A DNA stretch of 64,000 nt from Dictyobacter vulcani (lineage in GTDB: Bacteria > Chloroflexota > Ktedonobacteria > Ktedonobacterales > Ktedonobacteraceae): NCBI RefSeq assembly GCF_008974265.1, contig NZ_BKZW01000002.1:744001-808000 (forward strand), written 5' to 3'. Positions within the stretch are counted from its first letter, which is position 1. Every line of letters begins with the position of its first letter. Below are positions 57,401-64,000 of this stretch, piece by piece. The notes under the pieces were generated by a model. The model saw only the letters and a list, made by a program, of their open reading frames with translations, did no database searches and had not been told where the DNA came from. A program made the position numbers and the translations under genes.

Positions 57401-57772
57401 GTAGCGCCAACCACTGACTTCGAGAAAGCCCTGGCTGCCATCTGGTCCGATGTATTAGGACAGGAGCAGATCGGCATCCAGGATAATTTCTTTACCCTTG
57501 GCGGTGATTCGATCCAGGTCGTGCAGGTCTGTACCCGTGCCAGGCAGGTACAGATGCCCTTAATGCCCGGACAACTCTTCCGCTATCAAACCATTGCCGC
57601 GCTCGCGCAAGTGCTTGATCAGCCGCAGCCGCAGCCCCAACCCGTTGAGACTTCCCAGCCAACGCAGCCCGAGCAAAAAAACAAGTCAACCGACCATTCA
57701 TCAACATCCCTGACACCAAACAAACTCAATAAAATCATGGCCCAGATCCAAAAAGGCAAGAAAAAGAAGTAG
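54455..57772 (+). CDS. NRPS, one module C-A-T (predicted Gly)
   Basis: A 1105-aa module. The N-terminus is acidic, followed by a C domain of LCL-like type (PSFMQESLWVLNQ) with HHIIIDG near 153. A domain: TSGSTGRPKG near 628, code DILQLGMIW plus Lys, identical to the upstream methylating module and predicted glycine, but without an inserted methyltransferase. T domain: GGDSI near 1015, followed by RARQVQ and a FRYQTIAALA helix, the form usually found ahead of epimerisation domains; none follows. The C-terminus is a Pro/Gln/Ser-rich linker and a Lys-rich tail (IQKGKKKK). No thioesterase. AAAGGG is 12 bases before the ATG. Likely the last module of the line. Confidence 0.95.
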   Translation: MQGQIEDKPTEMVEDAEQYFFPPSFMQESLWVLNQVDEAKSTYHILGGFILRGPVDMQALHQTLALIVERHEILRTSFVVADDQLMQAIALELSIPLPLIDISRLSEQAQQQEIQQLQQDLSQEILELDQAPLFKMIVLNIRDDEHLFLFVIHHIIIDGVSYQVFYDEFMEIYAALRSGREPVLPTLTLQYADYAVWQREMLQGEDAQSLLDYWQQQLAAMPALLELPTDYPRPAVQTHKGAEQTFQVSDELLGRLQELARITGTTLFMVLLSGFAVLLNYYSGQDDIVIGTPASLRTRSEFEALIGPFLTTLLLRADLAQDPTFHDLLMRMRTVCIEAYSHQDMPFEYLIEALKPERSTSYNPLFQVFFAFNNFIHTSPSTGHSTHKYTDIGSQTARFDLSCDFVLFAQKLSYILEYNTSLFSNETILRIGQHFLNLLTCIATDHEQRLSQLVLLSEQERSTLMVDFNSTYAVYDQNICLHELFEAQVARVPHVKALSCDGRSLTYAELDERANRVAAYLRRQDIKPEALIGVCLARSEAFVISILGILKAGAAYIPLDPEYPAERLGFIIQDAHVQALLTGADEQQVLPTFAGPVFLLADVLAGLDYDPMAARQRVSADNLAYVLYTSGSTGRPKGIQISHRAVSNFIMSMQRQPGYTEQDILLAVTSFSFDISGLELFLPLLTGGRLELATREVILDSQLLWQLLQQSGATVMQATPVTWRMLLLNEEVQLSGLKVLCGGEALSLDLAQSLLARGADLWNMYGPTETTIWSLLQHVQLPLDDRAVVSIGAPIANTQIYILDAHDHMLPVGISGELVIGGDGLARGYFQRPDLTSERFIPDPFSQRPGARLYRTGDRARWLNNGTIEFLGRLDTQIKLRGFRIELGEIEALLDQHAAIRSSIVLLRENKQGQPQLVAYVIPHQEPPRVEELRVYLQTSLPDYMVPTIFTFIDTFPLTPNGKIDRKQLPLPEDVVNTQREIVAPTTDFEKALAAIWSDVLGQEQIGIQDNFFTLGGDSIQVVQVCTRARQVQMPLMPGQLFRYQTIAALAQVLDQPQPQPQPVETSQPTQPEQKNKSTDHSSTSLTPNKLNKIMAQIQKGKKKK

Positions 57773-58020
57773 CGGCAGCCTTCACGGCTGCGACCTGTTG
57801 GCGTACCGACAAGCAACCGCCACGCAACGGCATGCGCTTGCCGCTGCCCCCGTTGCACGTACGGACAAGCCACGTCATCACCCACGTGACCGGGGCCATC
57901 GCCATGATGTGCGGCGTGTGCCGATCGGACGTCGAGAAGGGGCAGCGGCAAGCGCATGCCGTTGCGAACAGGGAGTTGTTTATACGCAGAACAGATCGCA
58001 GCCGTGAAGGCTGCCGCTAC
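57769..58020. repeat. 252-bp nested palindromic element at the NRPS stop codon
   Basis: Outer arms 57769-57793 and 57996-58020 pair perfectly over 25 bp; second arms 57824-57850 and 57939-57965 pair perfectly over 27 bp; weaker dyads fill the centre. The left arm includes the TAG stop of the NRPS gene. The end sequence GTAGCGGCAGCC recurs at the right end of the 12.4-kb element and at 14898-14910. No open frame with coding character. Confidence 0.75.
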
Positions 58021-58026
58021 ATCAGT

Positions 58027-58602
58027 TTATTTAATTGTAGGTGTGAGCGCGGTTTGAACGTGTTGGAGCAGGTTGGGATAGTCAAGGCTTTGTGGTGTGG
58101 TGGTATCGATTTCGATGAGCTGTCCATCTAGAGGGAGCGGCGTGAGTTTTCCCTTTAAGAGGCGCTCTTTATTTTCTTCGATCCATGCCTGATCGCTGTG
58201 CCCGGAATGGCGCTCTATTGATTGCATGCGTGCCATGAAGCGTTCCAGCAAGACTGTTCCGTCTGCCTGGCAGAGAATCTGGAATGGTTCAAAGTTGTGC
58301 TGTTGTTGCAGTTGGCGAAACTCGGCGCCACGCAGGTCGGGGCGACCAAAGAAGCCTTCAACCACCAGTGGCTTGCCGACCGCCAATAAAGAGCCAGCAA
58401 TAGAGTAGAGAAGTTTAAATGAGATGAGACCCAGTAAAGGTGGCTCGCCATTACTTGTACATTCAAGCGCATCATGGAGGAATTCATATAAGCCATCTCG
58501 AGCGAAAACGGGCAGTTGTAGGTCGGTGGCAAGTCGTCTGGCCAGCGTTGTCTTGCCTGAACCAGGTAAACCATTCACAATAATCAGTAGCGGTTTTTCC
58601 AT
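58027..58602 (-). CDS. P-loop kinase-like ATP-binding protein
   Basis: A 191-aa single-domain P-loop protein. Walker A GLPGSGKTT lies at about residues 10-18, followed by FARDGLYEFLHDAL; the lid and Arg-rich region ERFMARMQSIERHSGH is near 125-140. The fold class is that of small-molecule kinases (shikimate, gluconate or chloramphenicol phosphotransferase-like, AAA_33). The substrate is unknown; a self-protection kinase is one option given the adjacent NRPS locus, but nothing proves it. Start: ATG 58602 is preferred to GTG 58617, which lies too close to the AGGAAGG site. Its stop is 6 bp from the palindromic element. Confidence 0.78.
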   Translation of the reverse strand: MEKPLLIIVNGLPGSGKTTLARRLATDLQLPVFARDGLYEFLHDALECTSNGEPPLLGLISFKLLYSIAGSLLAVGKPLVVEGFFGRPDLRGAEFRQLQQQHNFEPFQILCQADGTVLLERFMARMQSIERHSGHSDQAWIEENKERLLKGKLTPLPLDGQLIEIDTTTPQSLDYPNLLQHVQTALTPTIK

Positions 58603-58679
58603 AATGAACCGTTTCACCTTCCTATTGAATGCTTTTCACGATCAGAACTATATTATTGCATACCTACTCAATGTCCATC

Positions 58680-59537
58680 CTACCTGGATGCTATATGTTG
58701 CGTAGTTGTGCTGGCAGAATCACTCCAGTCATAGCCACTGGTATTTCCGCTTAGTGGGATCTTGTTCACCTGGTGTGTATCCAGCAAGCGCTCAAACGCG
58801 GCTGTTAACGCGGCAACGGGAATTTTCAGATCTTTGGCCAGTCGCGTAGGATTGGCATAGACAGCCTGGGGAAGATAGGCCTGCAAGAATTGATCGAGGG
58901 CGGCCTCAAATGATAGTGTTTCGGCTATGGCCACCAGGTCAGGATACCGGGTGCTTATCAATGTATGATGCATCGTATCGCCATCCGCGAGAAAGACTTT
59001 GGCTAACAGCAGATGGGTTTCCAGTTCTTCAACCCCTTTCAAATAAGCTGAACGGGCACCAGAGCCGCGTGGAAATCCTGCCTGCTCGCGTAATTCCGGG
59101 GTTGCCAGCGCTCCAGATGAGGCTTCCAAAGTTTGATAGATACGGTGGGCATCGGTAGAAAGATGTCCAGACTGATAAAGCTCTTCCGCTGATTGCTGCG
59201 TACCACAGAGCCGCAGGACTGCTGGCAGTAGTGACCAGCGGATCCACGTAGGGCGTTTGCGAATGAGGGTAGTATAGAATGCAGTGGATTGTCGGCCTAG
59301 CGTCCACCGCCAGGTATACACTTCTCCGCTGGGCGTCTTCCAGCCAGAATCCGTTTTCGCATCCGGATCTCCCACATAGGCTGAATAAAGATTCGGGAAC
59401 TCCGGGGAAGCAGGATAAAGGGTCGCGATCCCCACACGCTCGATAAAGGCAGGCGCTTCATTCACACCATCCAGATGCGTCTCTGGAGTCTGTCCCCAAC
59501 GCTGTAGCCGCTGCTGTACTAATAATGCATCAAACAT
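58680..59537 (-). CDS. AlkZ-related winged-helix protein
   Basis: A 285-aa protein that I place near the AlkZ-related (YcaQ-like) group by its text: FIERVGIATLYP near residue 32, a W-rich segment WKTPSGEVYTWRWTLGRQ (about 66-84), RRK-type KRPTWIRWSLLPAVLRL (about 95-112) and LSTDAHRIYQTLEASSGALATPELREQAGF (about 125-155), which looks like a winged helix. AlkZ relatives unhook DNA interstrand crosslinks or protect against DNA-damaging natural products; the QxD/QxQ catalytic motif of true AlkZ is not evident here. AAGGGGGA precedes the ATG. A 13-bp inverted repeat lies 75 bp upstream. Confidence 0.62.
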   Translation of the reverse strand: MFDALLVQQRLQRWGQTPETHLDGVNEAPAFIERVGIATLYPASPEFPNLYSAYVGDPDAKTDSGWKTPSGEVYTWRWTLGRQSTAFYTTLIRKRPTWIRWSLLPAVLRLCGTQQSAEELYQSGHLSTDAHRIYQTLEASSGALATPELREQAGFPRGSGARSAYLKGVEELETHLLLAKVFLADGDTMHHTLISTRYPDLVAIAETLSFEAALDQFLQAYLPQAVYANPTRLAKDLKIPVAALTAAFERLLDTHQVNKIPLSGNTSGYDWSDSASTTTQHIASR

Positions 59538-60108
59538 AGTGTAATCCCCCTTTTTAGATAGAAATGTTATAGATGAACTGAACGATCCAGTTTATTACCC
59601 CCAGTATAAAGCAGGAATAGTGACAACACTATGTCACTATTCCTGTTCAATTCATGACGTTTTTTTCTTCAAGCGTGATAAACATTCAGCCAATGAGATT
59701 ATTTCCTTATAAATCTTTATCTGTATGGATAATAAGAAAATGTTGGTCCAGTTGCTCTGGGGTTAATCGTGACTATTTGCTATATATATGAGCTCAAATA
59801 AGTAGAACATATATGCTGAATTGTAGTATTTACTGCTGTAAAGATGATATTCAGCAGCATTCAATTCTCGATACAGTCGTAAGTATCGTACTTTTATCGT
59901 ATCTAGTTATTATTCTTTATGGATTTATATACATTATTATCCATTATTAGCCTTGAATAAATCATTAAATTTACGTTATTCTCTATATTGTAAATCCAAT
60001 AATTTGAATCTGTTGCAGGATGTATTTGAAATAATACAGCATGCCTATATCATAAAAAGAATAGGTGTGAAGAATCGTATTCATGAGAATCAGGTAACGG
60101 TGGTAAAC
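59538..60108. other. AT-rich intergenic region
   Basis: 570 bp with the dyad at 59612-59645 and otherwise nothing recognised. A frame starting at 59953 joins the MauE-like remnant, but its first 52 codons have no family features. Confidence 0.45.
59612..59645 (-). promoter_or_regulatory. 13-bp inverted repeat upstream of the AlkZ-like gene
   Basis: CAGGAATAGTGAC (59612-59624) and its exact complement (59633-59645) surround an 8-nt loop. No T-run follows, so an operator is likelier than a terminator. A TTATACT box lies just downstream on the minus strand. Confidence 0.4.
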
Positions 60109-60228
60109 ATGTTTTTAGGGACAGTTGCACCATATTTGCTAGCTTTTTGCAGAGTTGTAGTTGGTCTTGTATTTGCGTTCTCTGCCATTAGTAAAGTCCG
60201 GCAGATTCGATCTTTCATTCCGTTATAG
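60109..60228 (+). pseudogene. 5' remnant of a MauE/DoxX-like membrane protein gene
   Basis: From ATG 60109 the frame reads MFLGTVAPYLLAFCRVVVGL then VFAFSAISKVRQIRSF, the usual first helix and Lys-Arg loop of MauE/DoxX proteins, which support periplasmic thiol or quinone chemistry. After about 35 residues the family similarity ends and the frame stops at 60226-60228. The next 770 bp belong to an ABC ATPase in a different frame, so a deletion or recombination has fused two genes and destroyed both. Confidence 0.6.
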
Positions 60229-60979
60229 CGACCAACACCCATGGGTCTTACGGCATATCAACTTATTTATTCCAGCTGGAAAATGTTTGGCCCTGGTAGG
60301 ACTCAATGGCGCTGGCAAGACAACGCTTGTGAAATTGTTGACGCGCTTATACAATCCAACAGAAGGGCAGATTTTATGGGATGGCATTGATATAAGCGAG
60401 TTTGATCCACGTGAGCTTCGGCAACATATGGGAACTATTTTTCAGGACTTCGCTCACTACGATCTTACTGTCTACCAAAATATTGGGCTTGGGAACGTTG
60501 CTCATATTGAACATCCTGATAGTATTCAACAAGCTGCTATTCAAGCAGGTATCCATGAACATATCACAAAGTTACCTCATAGCTACCAAACCTTTCTCGG
60601 ACGATGGTTAGCCGATGATGCTGTTGGGGTTGACTTATCCGGGGGCGAATGGCAAAAGATTGCCCTGGCTCGTATGTTTATGCGTAAGGTTGATATGCTG
60701 ATACTGGATGAACCTACTGCAGCTCTCGATGCCCAGGCTGAATACGATTTGTACCACCAGTTCCATACATTCATTCAAGGACGTACAAGCCTCCTGATTA
60801 CCCATCGTTTTAGCACTGTCTCTATGGCAGATAAAATTGCTGTACTCGAAGAGGGCCAGATTATAGCTTGTGGAAGCCATCAAGAACTGCTGGCCCAGGG
60901 TGGTACTTATGCAACACTGTATAGGATGCAGGCCGCTAATTATCTCAAGAATGAACATGGTTCTCTTGAAACATGCTGA
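60203..60979 (+). pseudogene. ABC exporter ATPase domain, 5'-truncated
   Basis: The frame encodes a nearly complete nucleotide-binding domain of an MdlB/HlyB-like exporter: RFDLSFRYSDQHPWVLRHIN, Walker A GLNGAGKTT, Q-loop FQDFAHYDLTV, signature LSGGEWQKIALAR, Walker B MLILDEPTAALD and switch His ITHRFSTVSMAD. The roughly 330-residue membrane domain that should precede it is absent, and the coding sequence begins inside the MauE-like remnant in another frame without a usable start. The downstream permease gene begins 12 bp after its stop. Confidence 0.75.
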
Positions 60980-60991
60980 AAGGATTAAGCA

Positions 60992-63694
60992 ATGTGGCGT
61001 TTTGCCTTATATCGTTCCTGGCGTCAGCCGCTAAAAAGTCTGTTTGCTATCAGTGGCTTTCTGCTGGCTTCGTGTGCGCTCGTTCTCTTGAGCGCAACGA
61101 CGCAAACAGCGGCTGTGCAAGCAAACCAGAGTATTGATCAGAACTGGCGACCCGCCTACGACCTGGTGGTGCTTCCGCCCGGAACCAAGCTTCCTACCAA
61201 TCAGCCAATTCCTCCGGACTACATGGAGCGTTTTGCCGGGGGGATCTCGTTTGCCCAGTATGAAACTATCAAACGGATCAGTGGTATTGATGTTGCGGCT
61301 CCTGTTGCCTATGTTGGTTATATGTCTCTGCCCCAACCCAATATCTATTTTGGTCAGCAAGATCCTCGACCCGGGTACTATCAACTGGATTGGACAACGA
61401 CTGCATCCAATGGACAACACACTATTGTCGAGGCTCAGCAGCATCAGGTCATCTTTCTGGGACCAGAACTGTGTGAAGCAGAGCAAAAAGTGGTGGATCA
61501 ATTACGCCAGAGTGGTGTGATTGGCATGGCGTGTCTTCATGCGGGTGATGTTGTTTATTTCTATCCACCACAAACAGGACATTATTTGCTGGCGGCGATA
61601 GATCCGGATGCTGAAGATCGTTTGATGCACCTGGGCAAAAGCATTACCCAGGGTCGTATGTTTACTGCACAGGATACATTACAGGATGACCAACGGCTCA
61701 AACAATGGAAAAATTATAGTCGTGACGGAACCTATTTACCAACCCAGGCGATCCCGTTGCTCGTGCATGAGCAACTTCCAGGTCAGATTCAGATCCAGGC
61801 TCATTTTACCTATCTTGCCTCGGATGATCTTTCCTTCCAGCAGGTGCTTAAGCATGGTGGGGCTCACTATCTACAACAGCAGCCCCACCAGAAAACGGAG
61901 TATGTAGGCCTGGTTCCCGCCATCTACAATAACCCACAGAATCTGGCTGGCGCTAGCATGCGATGGGATGGTCAGCACTGGCAAACAGCACTTGCTGACC
62001 CAAAGAACCCCTATCAGATGGGTCAACTCATGGTCAATTTTTCTCAACCACTCGCACCCGGCAATCTCTCTTATCAACCTACAACAGGTCCCAATGGTCA
62101 AGCAGCCTATTCGCTGGTTCCGACTGGCACGTTGGGACCAGAAGCCACCTTTCGCAAACTGCAACCACTCAAGACCACACATACCCAGATGACAGATATT
62201 CTGTATTCATACAATGTTGTAGGGGCTTTTAGCGATAGCGCGGTGACGCCGCAGTTCAGTAACCCCCTCAACTGGTTGCCGGAAAACACCTATACCGTTG
62301 CTCCGACGACTGTGCGCTATGATGCACATGGTCGCCCGGTTGCTCCAACCAAACTTATTCCCACCACCAATAGCCTGGGCAGCCTTATCCAACCTCCACT
62401 CGCCTTAACCACGCTGGATGCTGCCCGACAGCTGCGTCCGGGCAATACCATCAGCGCGATACGGATTCGTGTGGCTGGAGTTGAGAATGCATCGGACGCC
62501 AGCTGGCAACGTGTGCAACAGGTGGCAACGCAGATCCAACAACGCACGCACTGACCGATTCTGGTCACGCTGGGTTCCTCACCAAAGCCGACGCTAGTCT
62601 CGATTCCAGGCATCAAGCAAGGTCAATTTGGTGCTACTCAGGATATTGCTCCTGTGGGTTGGGTTGAGGAACGTTGGATCACCACCGGGGCTTCACTGCG
62701 CTATCTGCATCAATCACGGCAAACACAAACCCTACTTCTCTGGTCCGTCCTGGTGGTCTCACTCGGATACCTGCTAGTGACGCTCAGCTCTCTGGCCTCC
62801 TCTCAAAAACGCGATTTTGCCATTTTGAGCGCAGTTGGGTGGCGTCCCTGGCATCCTTCACTCATGTTCATCCAACAAGTATTCGTCTATGCCCTGGTGG
62901 GAGGATTTGTAGGTATTGGCTCTGCATTGCTTATTGTGCGCATGATTGGAGCCTTTCCGGATTGGCCAATTGTTTTTTTGACGTTGCCTGGCATACTTCT
63001 GCTCGCCCTGCTTTGTACCCTCGCGCCGTTGTGGATGATCTGGCGTCTCCAGCCAGCGAATTTGCTAAAAGGGGGCATGACTCTCTCTCGCTCTCTACCC
63101 TCGTCGCGTCGCGTCTGGCTTGCACGTCATCTCTTGTTCATATCGGAGGACACACTGTTCACGCTGCGCACTGTATTGCGCTCATGGGGTCGCACCAGCA
63201 TCGCCCTGGGGAGCCTTTTTCTTTCGGCATGTTTACTTATTCTTATGATTGATGCTATTCTGGTCTTCCAGCAGAGTTTGCAAGGTACCTTATTAGGTAC
63301 GTATTTGCTTGCTCAAACAGCTGTCCCTCTGCTGGCAGGGGTGATTTTTGCCATCCTTTTTACCTTTTTAAATGTGACCGACCTTTTCTTGCTCCAAATG
63401 AGGGAACGATGGCAAGAAATCGGGTTGCTACAAGCCATCGGGTGGCGGCCCTGGCTCGTACAACGCCGGTTTATCCGAGAAGGACTCCTGCTGGCGTGTA
63501 TGGGAACCATTCCAGGTGTGCTGTTTGCTCGCTGGATACTGATGCAGCAACACGAGACGCAACACGTGCTGCCTCTTTCCTGGCTATGAGCTGGAGCTGT
63601 GCTTATCCTGATGGTTGTGGTTGGCCTGGCCACCATCCCCGCGATGCGAGCCACCAGCCGCATGCACTTAAGCGAACTACTAAAAGCAGAATGA
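60992..63694 (+). pseudogene. FtsX/MacB-type ABC permease with two in-frame TGA codons
   Basis: One reading frame of 901 codons encodes a large FtsX-type permease: an N-terminal helix (about residues 8-35), a large extracytoplasmic domain (to about 520), FtsX helices from about 570 to 690, and a second helix set from about 730 to 895, ending AMRATSRMHLSELLKAE. It is broken at TGA 62552-62554 (between QQRTH and PILVTLGSSPKP) and again at TGA 63587-63589 (between PLSWL and AGAVLILMVVVGLA). Both flanks continue in the same frame with clear family sequence. AAAGGA precedes the ATG. Point mutations or sequence errors are likeliest; TGA is used as a normal stop elsewhere in the window, so recoding is unlikely. 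Confidence 0.8.
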
Positions 63695-63769
63695 TCCTGC
63701 TCCTACCGTAACACGAGTAGCAAGAGCACATGTCTGCTCGTGTGCGGAAGGAGATTCAAAAATGAGCAC

Positions 63770-64000
63770 ATGAAAGGGAATTTATTGGTGCATAAGCAGC
63801 AAAATAGTGTGAGCGAAGCAGCGCAGCAGAGGGCTTTCCTTCAAGTGACGAACCTGAGAAAAGCGTATGCGCTCCCCCATGGAAAGATTGATATACTGGA
63901 TGATATCAATCTCCAGGTACAGCAAGGCGAATTCATTACGATCCTTGGACCATCAGGATCTGGTAAAACGACTTTGTTGGCGTTATTAGGAGCGCTAGAC
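63770..64000 (+). CDS. ABC transporter ATP-binding protein (MacB/LolD type), partial
   Basis: 77 codons are visible before the window ends: a variable N-terminus, then LQVTNLRKAYALPHGKIDIL, DDINLQVQQGEF and Walker A GPSGSGKTTLLALLGALD, the standard start of FtsX-permease partner ATPases (LolD/MacB/YknY). It follows the permease by 75 bp, so the two formed a transport system. The AAGGAG at 63748-63753 is placed for an ATG at 63762 that encodes only Met-Ser-Thr-stop, whose stop overlaps ATG 63770; translational coupling or a GTG start at 63788 are options. Confidence 0.85.
   Translation, partial: MKGNLLVHKQQNSVSEAAQQRAFLQVTNLRKAYALPHGKIDILDDINLQVQQGEFITILGPSGSGKTTLLALLGALD

Noticed and set aside
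57798..58131. Plus-strand frames after the last NRPS gene, considered as a thioesterase fragment
   Set aside because: They lie in the palindromic element, have no GxSxG motif and no homology.
60992..63694. TGA codons read as selenocysteine or tryptophan
   Set aside because: No SECIS-like context or Cys-aligned position, and TGA ends other intact genes in the window such as the NatA-type ATPase.

Overview
The window looks like a piece of a large filamentous Chloroflexota genome, most likely Ktedonobacterales. That call is an inference. It rests on the mix of genes (a DUF4388 protein, a 7Fe ferredoxin, an MFS transporter fused to an extracytoplasmic domain, large NRPS genes), AT-rich intergenic DNA around moderately GC genes, and many palindromic repeats. 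No rRNA, tRNA, CRISPR array or transposase gene was seen.

Layout. 1-14.7 kb is mixed housekeeping and accessory DNA: the end of a urease accessory operon (ureF, partial ureD), a TetR regulator and a methyltransferase with a degraded alcohol dehydrogenase tail between them, a ferredoxin, an MFS exporter, a MITE-like element, a NatAB-type ABC exporter, an aldo/keto reductase, an M19 dipeptidase, a DUF4388 protein, a roughly 490-bp imperfect palindrome, and an autoregulated tetR-SDR operon with a clear promoter and twin operators.

14.9-57.8 kb is a nonribosomal peptide locus. The minus strand carries, in transcription order, 33231-24874 (A-T-C-A-T-C-A-T, no leading C domain, so the likely initiator), 21639-18280 (C-A-T with a Lys2-type A domain) and 18206-14907 (C-A-T). 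The plus strand carries 37127-46853 (three modules, split by one frameshift), 46902-52772 (C-A-nMT-T-E-like) and 54455-57772 (C-A-T). Protein ends suggest docking in exactly this order: 10 modules, predicted as X-Leu-aliphatic-(Lys2-type X)-Gly-(basic?)-Ala-Asn-N-Me-Gly-Gly. No thioesterase or reductase domain ends any protein. An 881-residue LanB-type protein with only the tRNA-dependent (glutamylation-like) domain sits between the minus-strand NRPS genes and resembles peptide aminoacyl-tRNA ligases; this is the most unusual item. A GNAT acetyltransferase, an MFS exporter with a fused extracellular domain and a secreted lipoprotein esterase lie inside the locus.

57.8-64 kb holds a second palindromic element that begins at an NRPS stop codon, a P-loop kinase, an AlkZ-related winged-helix protein, and a decayed transporter region: a MauE-like gene fused out of frame to an ABC exporter ATPase half, an FtsX-type permease with two in-frame TGA codons, and the start of a MacB/LolD-type ATPase cut by the window end.
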